DNA of 64,000 nucleotides from Panicum virgatum (taxonomy: Eukaryota; Streptophyta; Magnoliopsida; Poales; Poaceae). Position numbers and translations under genes: made by a program. Below are positions 13,348 to 25,595 of the stretch, piece by piece. Every line of letters starts with the position of its first letter. Positions within the stretch are counted from its first letter, which is position 1. The notes under the pieces are model-generated. The model searched no databases. It worked only from the letters and a program-made list of their open reading frames with translations, and was not told the DNA's origin. The stretch covers positions 45,287,607-45,351,606 of the forward strand of contig NC_053150.1 in the NCBI RefSeq assembly GCF_016808335.1. The letters are read 5' to 3'.

Positions 13348-13639
13348 GCGGCACGACTTGCGGCTCCAGGGGAGGGTCGCGGGGGGCAGCAGGGGGCGCG
13401 CGGCAAAGACCTAGGCGCATGGGCCCCTGGTACCTCGCGAGTAGGAGGGAGGTGCCGAGCGCCGAGGCCGCGACTCGTGGTGGAGGAGAGGGGGCGGCAC
13501 GACGTGTGGCGCCAGGGGAGGGTCGCGGGGAGCAGCAGGGGCAGCCGGCAGCAGGGGGCGCGGCGAAGACCTAGGCGCCCGGGTCCCTGGTGCCTCACGA
13601 CTCGAGAGTAGGAGAGGAGGCTTGGCGGCGGCGTCCCGG
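13348..13639. repeat. Direct duplication, period 146 bp, GC-rich
   Basis: A block starting gcggcacgac at 13348 is repeated from 13494. Shared parts include caggggagggtcgcgggg and aagacctaggcgc, with small indels between copies. It lies inside Helitron B and forms part of the long but unconvincing minus-strand ORFs there. Confidence 0.75.
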
Positions 13640-13774
13640 CCGCGAGGAGGCGCGGAGAGGAGGCGCGGCGGCTTGAAGGAGGCCGCGCGAAGAGGAGGCT
13701 TGGCGGCGGCGTCCCGGGCGCGAGAAGGCGCGGAGAGGCGGCACGGCGGCTTGAAGGAGGCCGCGTGGAGAGGA
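13619..13774. repeat. Two tandem 78 bp GC-rich units
   Basis: Units start ggcttggcggcggcgtcccg at 13619 and 13697 and are nearly identical. A degraded third unit follows at about 13775. On the minus strand they encode Ser/Pro/Arg-rich repeats with no recognised domain. Confidence 0.85.
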
Positions 13775-14209
13775 GGCACAACCGTCGTGATTCGTGGGGC
13801 GCAGTCGCTGAAGGAAATCTGCGCGCGGAGCGGCGGGGACGAACGGACGAACGAATATTGAAAGCGTAAAGAGAACAAAAAAAGTCTTCTTCAGAGTCTT
13901 TTTAGTAGTAGAGAAAAAACAATGCGGACATTGAACCGATTTAACAGAAACAAAGGCATCCACTATATTGCAATAACTTGTTCGAAGCCATCTTTCCTGC
14001 TGATAACTGAACAGTCATCTGTACAGATCACAGCACTGAGTTTACAAGTTTCAACCAACGTATAGGAGCAAAGAATCGGAAGGTAACTTGAAAAGGTCGT
14101 GCTCTATTTCTCTTTACTGTTCGTGAACATCTTATGATTTCCATCACATGGAGCACACAAAACAGTATCTAAGAAGCTGGGGGGATACTGACAGCAACCA
14201 GAAATCCAC

Positions 14210-17200
14210 TCAATGACCACGGCAAGGCTCAGTGCTATGGGAAGGCTCTTTGAAGCAATCCACATTGCACAGACCCATCGATCTAATCTTCTCCCCAATC
14301 CTGCCAGAGAAATTGATGTTATATACTTCATCTAATCCCGAAATGCAATTGTAATGTGCAAGATAAGGAGTAGAGAGAACCAACCTATCAAAGCTTTTCC
14401 TTGGCTTTTCTGTTTGCTCAAGCTCATCAATCCTGTCAAAGCAGTCGACACTTCTCCTAGATTTTTCTTTCCTGTCTGTACTGGATCTCGCCTTCTCTCT
14501 GTAGCCAGTGCTTCGTCTGCGTTTATCCACATGTTCCGTGCCCAGCATACTCTGTTCACGAATTGCAGTCTTCCTTGACGGTTCCAACCTTCGCGATATC
14601 GTGGAAGGAACCTCGGAAATAGCTAGATCATCGGATGGTGTTTTGTTCTCAGCTGGTGATTTCCCACTCTCAGCTACAACTTCTTTTTCAGCTGGCAGTT
14701 TTTTAATGGCCGACAGGAACTTCTTCAAATGTCTTGTGTACACGGGGAATGTCTCCAAGTTACCATGGTCGCCTCCTTCGATCCACAAAGGTTCATACTT
14801 CTGCTGGCACAGCTCCCAGAGCCGCTTTCCATGGGACCAGTCAACAACATCATCCTTTGTGCCCTGAAAACCAAGGAAAAAATGCTACAGCTAAATGATC
14901 TGAAGCTATTAGAAGAATTGTAACACGTGGATGCATACAAATAACTTACATGGATTACCAAAACCGGGCATTTCACATGGGGAATTTTGTCAACATTCTG
15001 CAAAGGAAATAAGTGTTAGCATATACAGAGTGAGAATTATTTATCTTAGGTACTTAAGTCGGTGAAGCAAACCTTGTAAATGTCAAACCAGTATGTTTTC
15101 TTCACTGAATACAAGACGCGCAAACCAGAAAGTATCGGACTGTGCAGAACAATAGCTCTTATGTGATCCAAACGAACAGCTAAATGGAGGGTTGGTCCAC
15201 TGCCAACAGACTGACCATACAGAACAATGTCTTCTTCCCTAGTCCCGTAAACGTCCACAAGGCATTTGTATGCAGCTTCTATGTCAGCAAAGGTATTAGC
15301 TTCACTTGGCTGAAGATGGATTTTCAAGAAATGTTTTGTCAACTGTTATTCCTAAAAAGAAGCAGCTAATAAAAAAACGAACTGCTCAGACCACTAATCT
15401 CCTGAATCAAACTCACTCGAGCAAGAATAAATTTCATGGCCTCTTTCATGAAAAGAAAGGCAAACAATAATATTTGTGAGTTGGCCCTCTACTGAAGGTG
15501 ACGTAGTCAGATCAGAACATTAGTTTCAAAAAAGGGGTAAGAGATATTAAGATGTTACCTTGCCTGATGACTGCCCATAACCAGAGTAATCATACCTGCA
15601 AAGAATGATGAGGTTGCTTTAAGACGTGCCACTTCAATCTTCGAGAAAAGCTTAATCACATAACTTGCTAAGGCGCTTCAAGGACTTAGACTTGCAGCAT
15701 TCCAGTGGTTATTTAAATGGATTAGCAAGAATGAAGAAAGAAGCTAGCATGATCAACATGTTCACATCAATGAAAATTACCATACCGTAAAACTGTTCAT
15801 ACAGTAATAGTATATACAGCAATAGAAAATATCATCTACATACAAGCAATTGTCAACTCTAAGCTGTGGCCACTGGAAATGAAATCTAGAATACATTTTG
15901 GGATCATACTCCAAGAAAAATAATATAAATAGTTGATGCAGGATGCACTTGAGCTCTCTTAGACTTCGTCTTACAGAAGGAGAGTTAAAATGGTTATTAA
16001 CTTATGGAGGGCAGGCAGCTTCTTGAGTTTGGCTCTCCGTTCAACTACAATTACATAAACTGAAGTTTTGTGCATTTTGAGTCAGTTATCCAGTGCAATT
16101 TCCTGATTTCAGTTCATGCAGGATGGGAAACCACAATATTACGAACTTTTGGTGATACTGTGATATGCCACGCCCTTTCAAAGTCACCTTGACATTTTAT
16201 CTTTAACCATATTAAAAGGAGAAAAAAAGATGTTTCAACAATATTTCTCTTTTTAATCAATCTAGCCTTGTTCTGTCAGCGGATCCTACCCATCACTCTC
16301 TGTCTCACTTTTCTGGACAAACAACCTTGGTCCATGTCATTGTTTCCTCTTCTTCTTCACACTTCTGCAGGCTGCATCCATCCCACCCTACTTGTGTGAA
16401 AATCCTCTTGTCATCTTAATTGTACTTAATAGGGAAGTGTGGACCTGTACCCAGTTATTACCGTGGCTATTATACCTTAGGAGAGAATTGAAAGGTGTGT
16501 GGCTTTCTTTTGGAGTATTTCTAGTTTGCATGTTACAGTCATGTCAAAGAATAAAACTCCTCCTAGAGTCCTAGTGCAAGGTTCAACCATGAAGATATGG
16601 CGTCAATTAGCTGAAAAATTGTGCCAGAATTTTTTTGAATATCATAAAAATACAAAAAAAAAGCTATGTAAGCCTACTTTCACCTAACAGTATGTACTGG
16701 AATGAACAATCTTCCGTGTTATGCGTTGTAAGGTCCATCCATCCAATTAACTGCTCATTTGTTTGGGTATTGTTGCTACAGACCCAGTCCCGATTTGATT
16801 TGTTCATTTGGATAGAGCGAAATATTTAAAATTGGGGTAATGTGCAGGGCATACAGAGGGGGTTGTTCTACTGTGAACTCCAGTATGTAATTGTGTAGCC
16901 AAATAGTTAATTCGATAGCAAATAATTTATTAAACATGATGTAGGATACTCAAGTTAATATACTGCTTGAGACGGAAACGTGTATGAAGCGAATCCCATG
17001 GAAGATCAAATTACTGTTGACGTGAGTGACAGTGGCCCATATAAACAAGTTGACAATCCAGCTTCAGGCAGACAGACAGAGCAGATCTTGTAGGCTAACC
17101 AAGCAATTCAAGCAACGATATTGTAAGGAATATGGTACCATTTATGCCATTTCAAGTGATTTTGGTGATCGAATGACAACACAACACTTGGACTAATATG

Positions 17201-19852
17201 ATTGTTAAAATGACCATTCTCAAGTTTTTAGGTTCAAGTGATGACAAAGAGAAAGAAAAGATAGGCAAAGTGAGGCCCGAAGGGCCGCCCCTACGGGGGT
17301 TAGCGGACGGGGGTCGAGGGGGAGCCGCCCCTCGCGGGTCTCAGGGCAGCGCCCTGAAATCTCTTCAGTCAGTAGCACCGGAAGAACCGACGCCAAGGGC
17401 ATCGGTGCATCCGATGGTAGTCGAAAGAATCAATGCTATGGAATTCTGGTGCAGAAGGGAATCGAAGCCAAGTCAGCCTATAGCCACCGGTTGAACCGAC
17501 GGGTCAAAAAGGGGCATCGGTGCATTGGGCGTCCTATGTTCCAGAGACGATGTCAAGAGCCCAGGAGAAGATTCTTCAGCACTGGTTCAACCGACGGTGC
17601 ATCGGAGTATTGCGTCGGTGCAATGACGTCAGCGCCCGGGAGAAGATTTTTGAGCACCGGGATGAACCGGTGATGCATCGGTACAAAACATCGGTTCAAC
17701 CGGTGGTCACTGCATCAGCTGTCAGGACTTCAACGGCTACTTCGGTTTATGAGTGAACGGAAGAACCGACGCTACCCCTGCCAGAGGCATCGGTTCTTCC
17801 GATGATACGCAGATTTTCAGCTGACCGTTGGAGCAACGGCTACAAGACTTGGTGGCCTATATATACGCCTCACCTCGGCCATTTGAAGATTGCTAGAGTT
17901 GCTGGACATCCCACACACACCCAAGAACATCTCCAAGCTATACAAAAGCATCAAGATCATATCCTTAGCCCTTAGCACACTTTGAGAGTGTTGTGTAAAG
18001 GATTAGCTCTTAGTGAGTGAGATTGCAAGGCCTTGAGCCTTTGTGTTGTGGTTCTCTAGTAAACCAAAACAAGAGCTTGGTGCGCCGGCACCTTGGAGCG
18101 TGAAGCTCGCCGGCAACGTCATCGACCCTCCGACTTGGTGTGGAGCGGCGACGACATCTTTGTGCGGGGGACGTGGAGACCCCCATCCTTTGTGGAGAAG
18201 CTCCTTAGTGGAACCCGGGGCCAAGGTGACCGTGATTGTGTTCACGGAAGAAACTTGGTGGCCGAGTAGCAATACTCTTAGTGAGTGCTACAACAACGTG
18301 GATGTAGGTGTGCCTTTGTGGCTAACCGAACCACGGGATAAACACCCGCGTCAAGAGTTTGCTATCTCCTATCCCGCTCTTTAAGCTTCCGCATTTATTA
18401 CTTGCAACCTTTGTGCATTTGACTTCATAGAGTAGTTTCTTGTTAGGAAAGGCTATATGGTGCATAACTCTTTTGGGATAGGGGTTCCACACTAGAACAA
18501 CCTAGTTGCACATCTAGATAGCTTGTTTTAGTTTAAGTTTTGTGCAAACTAGTTGGAGCCATAGGTCAAAGTTTTTATTAGTGCCTAATTCACCCCCTCC
18601 CCCTCTTAGGCTAGAGCACCCGATCACTTTCAGATATCAAGTAAACTGTAGTGCGCTATTTTCTAAACTGTTGGCCAATGATTAGTTTTGTCAGCAGTAC
18701 ATAGTAGAAAACAACCACAGAACCATATTGAAACCTTTGAACATGCCACTTTCAATATAAAAAAAATGGATAGCTAGACCAGAAAAGCGTCATTTAGCTT
18801 AGCTTTAAGTGGAGACGACTGAAAAAAGAAAGAAGAATCAAATGTTGTCCAGGTTCAAGTTCGACTAATTCATTGTAAAGTGGAAAAGGGTAATTAGGAA
18901 AATACACTCTCTGATACAGCAGCAGCAACAAAATTTACAGTTCTGCCAAGTATCGATGGCAAATTGAATCTTAGCCAAGTAACACGCTCACGCTCTCAAA
19001 ATTTCAAGAATCAGGAGTATCAATTGCACATGATACATCTTTAACAAGAAATCAAACCCCAATACCCCATAGAAAATACAAAGCTAATGAAAACCATCAA
19101 TGCAAAATCGCAATAGCAGCACTCCACCCCCACTCAATAACTGTACGGAGGACCGTATGATCACTATATGTCTATATCCATCATTTTCACTTCACCAATC
19201 AAACATAAAACCATTAACACAGAAAACGACAGAAACAAACAAAAGAAAAACTTTTTTTTTCATCTAATCAATCAAGGATTCAAGGCACGCCCACTCTAAA
19301 GGATCAAACCATGATCAGATCAGATTGTGGCCTTCTAGAAAGAACATGTTCTGATCAGTTTTTTTTTTCATCCAGTAAAAACTAAAGCAGTTGTTTTGCT
19401 CGCCCAACAGAGTCAAAAGTACCCGAGAAATGAGTCAATCACACGAGCGCCTCAAGCACTTACCCCATGAGGTTGACGTGGAGGCGTGCGCTGAGCTCGA
19501 CGAAGATTTTGTGCATATTGCCGAGGTCGGCGGCGTTGCCGTGGGAGAAGAGCACGGCGAGCCTGGCCCCGGGGTGACGCACGTACATCGCGATGATCTC
19601 CGAGCCCCGCCGCGTCCGCACCCGCCTTGCCTCCACGCCCGCACTCCACCGCACGCCCGTCATCACCACCCTCCTCGTTCCCACCTTGCACGCATCCTCC
19701 GCCGCCGCCGCCGCCGCCGTGGAATTCGTCCCCTGAGCGGCACCCGCCGCCGCCGCCGGCTCCTCCTCCTCCTCGTCGACCACGCCGTAAGACGGCGGGT
19801 TAGGAGGGAAGAACGCCATCTTGGAGGCCACCGAGGAAGTAACCCCGCCCAT
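14210..19852 (-). CDS. ABHD17-like alpha/beta hydrolase (putative depalmitoylase)
   Basis: Six exons, 5' to 3': 19464-19852, 15559-15595, 15073-15309, 14950-14997, 14385-14863, 14210-14300. All are GT/AG and in frame, giving 426 aa. The start at 19852 gives [11 protein letters not shown], the conserved N-terminus of plant members. An in-frame upstream ATG at 19942 would add 30 Gly/Pro/Ala-rich residues. The hydrolase core shows [10 protein letters not shown] (102-111), the nucleophile elbow GQSVG (174-178, Ser176), the acidic motif GTKDD (238-242) and GGDHG (267-271, His270). The family includes membrane-associated serine hydrolases that remove palmitate from proteins. The substrate is unknown here. 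The tail (about 280-426) is Lys/Arg/Ser-rich and low-complexity, with a Cys pair near the C-terminus. Intron 1 (3868 bp) holds a solo LTR. Confidence 0.92.
17122..18632 (+). mobile_element. Solo LTR (copia-type family 1) in ABHD17-like intron 1
   Basis: A 1511 bp segment begins TGTAAGG and ends CTTTCA, flanked by a perfect 5 bp duplication GATAT (17117-17121 and 18633-18637). A TATATATA box lies near 17858. Repeated CCGGTTNAACCGACG-like motifs fill 17380-17810. No internal coding region is attached, so it is a solo LTR left by LTR-LTR recombination. It is the same family as the LTR at 60245-61716. Confidence 0.92.
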
Positions 19853-20908
19853 CTGCAACCTCAGGCCTCCGGCCGCAGCGGCATCAGGGTCTTCTCCTGC
19901 CGGGGAGGTGGAGGCGGGGGAGGGGAGGGGCTTCAACTTCAAGGTCAGATTCTTTTAGAGGCCGAATTGGAAAGTTTACAGGGAAGGGCTGCACCACGAA
20001 AGGGGCTATTTGGATTTGTGAAGTTCTTCAGGGATCTGAGAAGTAGTCAATTTCTCCGGGGTTTATCGGAGGGGGGCGGGGGTTAAAAGATTGGCGCGGA
20101 ATTAGGGGGCGGAGTTGGCGACTTGCCTTGCCGGGAGAACTAAAGAATGGGCTGCCACCGTGCCACGTGAGCTCAGTAAGGAGCGCACGTGAGGTCCACT
20201 TTTCAATTTATTTTTCTTTTTTAGCACGCTTTCGAGCATTTCCTTTCTTTGATCCCAGCTTAATGACCAAAGATTTGGGTTGTTAATATTCCAAAAATGC
20301 TTATTGCTAAGTATGGAACACAAGATCAAACCATTAGAATGTGAGATTTGTTCCGTCCATATCTCCGTATTTGAATTTGAATTGATGTCAATAATGACCG
20401 TGGAATGTATAGCCTGAACCAACAGTAGATCTTAATGATACATACGTTCTCGAAAAAAAATACATAAAAATGATGATGAAGTAACAAAGCAGGGTCATCA
20501 ATGACCGTCCAACCTCGCCACGTACAAATACCATATTATGTTATGGAGTAACAAATTATTGGATCCATAAAACGATTGTTAGTTTGTTGTGAAGAACAGA
20601 AATATTACGTGTTTATACAGTTGCTTCTTTATTTTCTGAACAAGAAACACCTCCTTATATTTTTTATGGTACTGATGTTAGTATATCCAAAATCATGTAT
20701 CCACGGTCCATGCAAATTGCCTCTTTTCATGCATGATTTCTCTCCGGGTCTTGCTGCTGGGGATCAGATCCAGAAGTGCAAGCTGTGCCTGCCGACGACA
20801 CGAAATTGGAGTTGGTTGGCATGGACAAAGCAATATGATCTGTCACTGGGTCCCTTCACCCAGCTCACTCTTTCGTGTTCAGGCCATACTGCCATATCAT
20901 CATGCATG
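19853..20908. other. 5' flank of the hydrolase gene; no other gene seen
   Basis: The GC-rich stretch to about 20,100 probably contains the 5' UTR and promoter of the minus-strand hydrolase gene. From 20,160 onward the DNA is AT-rich intergenic sequence without convincing ORFs. Confidence 0.5.
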
Positions 20909-20916
20909 CCAATATG

Positions 20917-21712
20917 AATGGGTGGGAATGGGCCGACCCGGCCCTGGCCTTGAACCCGGCCTCATGGCCTCGAGCCTTAGGTCCTGTTTGTTTCCGCGGT
21001 TGCTTCGATTATGAGCCAAATAATCAGATTAATCCCGCCAAACTCTTCGCGTTCGACGCGCGTTGCCTGGCCGCCGGCAACGGAATAAGCGGCAGTTAGA
21101 ACGTGGAGTCCCAAAATCGCGAGAAGCGAGGTTCGAGCCGCTTAAGGCTTATACGCGCCGCGCTTTTTTGGACTGCGGTCCCAAACAGGGCCTAACTCTA
21201 GGGGTCCTGGGTCTACCCATTTCTCCTAAATGTTATAGTCTTGATGGCCCATTGGGTATTATGGGCCGACTCAAATATTTTTCTATAATCCTAAACCATG
21301 AATACTATCAACACTTTTAGAAAAGATGAGATTCAAGATTAAAATATATCACAATAATATGTTAAGATTTTAGCAATGCATCAAATTAAATATATTTACT
21401 AGCGGTCTATGATTTTAATTTTATCTATTTTCACTTCCAATGTATGATATTCTTCACTATATTTTGAACTATATAGAATCTAACAACTTATGACCAGTTG
21501 TATTTATTCAAAAGAATGAAGAAAATCAATAAATTAAATAAAACAATCATTAATATGACAAGTGAGTCGACCCATAATACCTATTGGGTCAATAGGTACT
21601 GACCCTATTGACCCATTTTGGAATTTATGATCGGCCCTTGTAACCCATCGGCCCTATTTTTGTGGGTCGGGTCAACTACCCAATGGGTCGACCCGACCCA
21701 TTTCCATCCATA
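20917..21712. mobile_element. Non-autonomous hAT-type DNA transposon
   Basis: It is flanked by a perfect 8 bp duplication CCAATATG (20909-20916 and 21713-21720), the size hAT transposases make. Ends are imperfect inverted repeats: AATGGGTGGGAATGGGCCGA and, on the other strand, TATGGATGGAAATGGGTCGG. The interior is rich in GACCC/GGGTC motifs and encodes nothing. A separate MITE is nested inside. Confidence 0.85.
20981..21192. mobile_element. MITE nested in the hAT-type element
   Basis: Ends GTCCTGTTTGTTTCCGCGG and, on the other strand, GCCCTGTTTGGGACCGCAG are inverted repeats of the common grass CCTGTTTG terminus. TA flanks each side. The inner part is GC-rich, unlike the host element. Confidence 0.7.
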
Positions 21713-21720
21713 CCAATATG

Positions 21721-23757
21721 CCATCACAGCACAAGCATCAATTACTAAATAATTTCATCAAAAGATATAAGATTCAACCACTTAAAACCACTCATTCACC
21801 AGATATTCTCTTAAAATCACTCATTCTCATGATATTCTCTTCATTTTTTTCCAACGGGAATGTTAACTCCTTTTACAGCAACACCATGACATCTTGCTGT
21901 GGTGGCACGCAATAACCTATGTGGACTTTCCAGTGTACATGTCGAGATCAAAATATCAAATCCACCGAGACGCCCCATGTCAGTGGATGGAATTATTAGG
22001 GTTTGCAAAGGCTGTCTCGAATAGTCGAATGGAACACACCCAGCAAAATCGTGAACGAATATTTAAACGAACTAGCACCGATATCATTAGCCTTTTTGTT
22101 AGGAGAAAACAAAAAATACTACGAGACTTTCTAGCTCTGCTTTGGATGCAACTAAGCTCCTGCCGCACTGCACCCAAGCTGAACGCAAAACCCGCAGTTT
22201 GTAGCATGAAAGGCAGCTACTTCTCACCAGCCGCACTTTCTCTTAGCCTTTTTGACTTTGCAGTGTTCGTCGACGGCTTGACAAGGCACAGCAGTTCTTG
22301 CAATCTGTCTCTGTTTTTTTTTTCATTCGACTCTTCGATTCCAGCAATGATGGTTAGTTCTTTCGATGCTTCCAGTTGGGCGATGAAAAGATGGATGGGG
22401 TGAAAAGAGAAGACGAGTGAATCAAACGCGCGTGCTCGCCGTCGTTCTTCTTTGGTTTGTGTGTCAGAACTCAAAGCTCGTGTGCTCGCCAGGAAGAGTG
22501 CAGAGCCGCATGGTTGGGGTAGACGTGCCTGCTGGTTGGGGAGGTCGATCATGAACTGATCCGCGCTTCGCTTCTTTTCGTGTTGGGTGGGCCAATTCTG
22601 GTGGCGCTGTGCCCTGCTGTTTGGTCTAGCCATGATGAGATCTGTCCGAAGAACTCGATCCGCAAAATGGACAGTGACAGTGTCACACCAATATGCACTG
22701 GCATTGTCATCCTTTAAATTCGGGAATCTTGGCATGCTGATGCCCCCATGAAATTGGGGCAGGGGACTGTGGGGCAGCTTCAGGGTACAGAGTACAGAGA
22801 CACACCACAGCGGAGTTCAACTGACAACTGAATACTCTAACCAGCATTAGTTAACACTGTCATCATAAAACCCATCATGAACCACAAAGCTGTGCCTGTG
22901 CGTTCAATAAAAAGATTGGTTTCCCAGACAGTGGCCCGTACATTGTCTGAACCGCATTTAGGGGGCTGTGAACTGACCTAGGCGTTGTTAATTTTTACTG
23001 TTTGTCATTTGGCTACGAGATCATTGGCAACAGCCGACATATCATTAAAACGTTGTGTGATAATGGAACGAGTTACTAGTGAAAACAAGTGCCTTTCAAT
23101 GGTGAGCAATGCAAATGCATGGGTCACTGCAAGCCTGCAGAATCCTCTCAACATTTCTAAAAAAGCCGATGAAAGAGTACAATGTATAAAAACTACGCAC
23201 ACAGGGGCTTCCTCTCCTAGGCCTTAAAGCATTTACAGTTCTTCTCTAAGTGTCGATACGCACCCAAAAAGAAAAACAGCAGCATGTAGAGTTGTAGCTG
23301 AAGATGAATGGCAGCTGGGAGCCATAGCCATTGCGACTCGCATCTTTCTTCAGCATTTCCAGGAGTCAAGTCTCGCGTTAGCCTGCTCTAGCACCTCCAG
23401 GCCGGTGATCAACAAACGGCCTGCTGAGTGCTGACAGCGCCTCCCGCTTTACCAGCCATCGATTCTACTTCTCCAATATTTCTCCATGTACGTGTTGAAC
23501 AGGAATACAGCAGGGGGGCAGACGGGCAGTTTCCGTGCATCGCCAGCATGAGCTGCCGTAGCTGCGGCGTCAAGCTGCGGTTTTCTGAAAATTCATGAGC
23601 ATGTCCCAGAATTCCAGAAAAGGGTACGAACGACGAGCCAGTCGTCAGTAAATCGGCCCGTCGCCGGCGGCCAGAGAGAGATATCTGCAAGACGTGGACT
23701 GCGATGGCCGCGTCCGCTTGGGCGATAAAGCCGCCGAGACGGCTCCGGTTGGGCCTG
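21721..23757. other. Intergenic, no supported gene
   Basis: Open frames exist (a 172-codon minus-strand frame at 22217-22735 and a 169-codon plus-strand frame at 21894-22403). They overlap each other, show no recognisable domain and have no splice or promoter context. I see nothing else of note. Confidence 0.5.
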
Positions 23758-24018
23758 GGCCCTCTTTGTTTTCGCTTATAAGCGAATTCTAGATGAAAAT
23801 AAGCTAAAAATGTACCCAAACGTTTTGATTAATTTTCGTTTATTTCAGCCGCCGCTTCCCTCAAAATCACGAATTGAACGTGAGGGGCGATACTCTCCAC
23901 CGCATCCTCGAGCCCGCGTAGGAGGTAAGTGAGACGCTTTTTCCCTCTCGTGCCCTTCGCTTCTTACCCCAAGGTTCTCCGAAAAGTGAGGTTCAGAAAA
24001 ACGGAAATAAATAGGGCC
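23758..24018. mobile_element. MITE with GGCCCTNTTTNTTTYCG termini
   Basis: The left end GGCCCTCTTTGTTTTCGCTT mirrors the right end read on the other strand, GGCCCTATTTATTTCCGTTT. Length is about 260 bp and non-coding. The target duplication could not be fixed unambiguously. Confidence 0.65.
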
Positions 24019-24939
24019 ATGCCTATGAACTGCGGCGATGAGGCAAAATCTTCATCTCCCTCTCCCTGTCTGGCAGTGTCAGCTCCTCAGTTCTTGTGCA
24101 ACGGGACATCCTGTTCAGCTGTCCTGTTCAGCTGCTCTGAGTCAGCACAGGATGTATTTGCTCCATCCCAAAATAAATACAATTCTAAGATCGAGTATGC
24201 AAATCAATGTATGGTGTGAAGTTACAAAATACCTCTTGTGTTTTGTGGGAAGAATCAGGACACTATCTTATCCTTTTTGTAAAAAGACTCCAAATACTCT
24301 TATTTTTTATGGTAGTTGGGTCAAAATAGTAATTTTTGTGGGATAAATTTTAAACTCTAGATGTGAAATTATTTTGAGATAGAGGAAATACTCGATATGG
24401 AGTAGTCCAGCCTCCAGGAAACGAGTGATCTTTTTTTACTTTTTACTTTTATTTTGAAAATAACCTATCTGAACAAATATTTGTAAATAATTGCAGATCT
24501 AACCTTTTTGATCGTGTCGGTGCACGTGGCATGACAGAAATACACTGTCGCGCCATATATATTGACGTGACAAGATGTGCCACGTTGGAGCGTGCGGGAG
24601 GAGTGTGCCAACGCATATTCCCCTTGTCACGCCTCTCCAAGTGACAATATGTCACGCCACACCGGACAAGATTTGATTTTAGGAAAATCATACCTTTTTC
24701 ATAAAAACTTGGATGAAGGTGAATTTTATATGAAAATTGTAGCTCTCAATAAAATCTAAAATTTTATAGTTTTGAGTTTTTCATTTAAAGTCAATAAATG
24801 TTTAAATAATTAATTTATAATTTAAAAAATGTATTAAGCACTTGTGCGTCTATTGGATCGTCTCTAACTTTTATATATTCATCATGGTTCCGCCTATTAA
24901 ATTATATATAACATTTGATGTACAAAATAGCATAGAATA

Positions 24940-24975
<36 letters not shown>

Positions 24976-25177
24976 TTTATAAAAATATAATAAGAAATCA
25001 AACTCTATAATTGTGAGGTATGCAATATATATAACACTATAGATATTAATGATTGGTGTGAACCGACCATCAAACCCCGAGGAATCATCAATCATCCGAC
25101 AAGGAATGTTTTTCGAACAATTAACTGATGTCGGCAGAGATGAACCACCTGCGTGCCCCTCGTATGTCTTCTTGTAG
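24019..25177. other. Intergenic with an (AAT)n microsatellite
   Basis: No gene is seen. A trinucleotide AAT/TAA run covers about 24937-24975. The 24,500-24,680 part has several imperfect TGACGTGGCA/TGCCACG-like inverted motifs and may be an old transposon remnant. The last 5 bp (CTTCA, 25178-25182) are the target duplication of the next element. Confidence 0.5.
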
Positions 25178-25595
25178 CTTCATGTTACCACCTCGTCACC
25201 TTTGCTACAGAAGACAACTCTCAAGATTACGCCAACGGTGCCGGGCGAGCGGAATGGGGGAAGGCGCCAGCGCAAGCCGAACACCAAGCTGGTTGGGCCG
25301 GACTAGGTCGTTTGACAGAATAGATTAGGCCCATGGTTGTAACGTGAGAGGCGAGAGTATATCTGGCTCTCCCTGCGTGGAGAAGAAGTTGAACTGTAAT
25401 TTTGATACCGAACAGAACCGGGCGCGAGTCGCCGGCATCGGCAGGGGCGGTGATCGGCCGTCGCCTGAATATCCAACTCCAGTTCCACCATATCCTCGCC
25501 GCGATTCCTACTTCCCTGGTAGTAGTACGGTAACATCTAGTATCAGACACAAGATCCTGGTGTCTCACGATCATGGAACGCGTCTTCAGATCGCC

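Larger units (their letters stand above)
11032..13914 (-). mobile_element. Non-autonomous Helitron B
   Basis: On the minus strand the 5' end at 13914 reads TCTCTACTACTAAAAAGACT, a classic Helitron start. The 3' end at 11032 reads GCATGCACCTAG followed by T. The subterminal hairpin (CCCGTAGC... on the minus strand, about 11040-11052) is present but degenerate. It has the same orientation as Helitron A, separated by 73 bp of host DNA. It carries GC-rich tandem duplications (13,210-13,860), an exon-like segment (12,690-12,840), and a one-ended MITE starting near 12893 (ggccctgtttgtttccgc) with no matching right end. Confidence 0.68.

Noticed and set aside
13218..13963. 187- and 155-codon Ser/Pro/Arg-rich ORFs
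   Set aside because: They arise from GC-rich tandem duplications within Helitron B. There is no domain and several frames are open at once, as expected from composition.
21894..22735. 169- and 172-codon frames on opposite strands
   Set aside because: They overlap each other, lack recognisable domains, and have no promoter or splice context.
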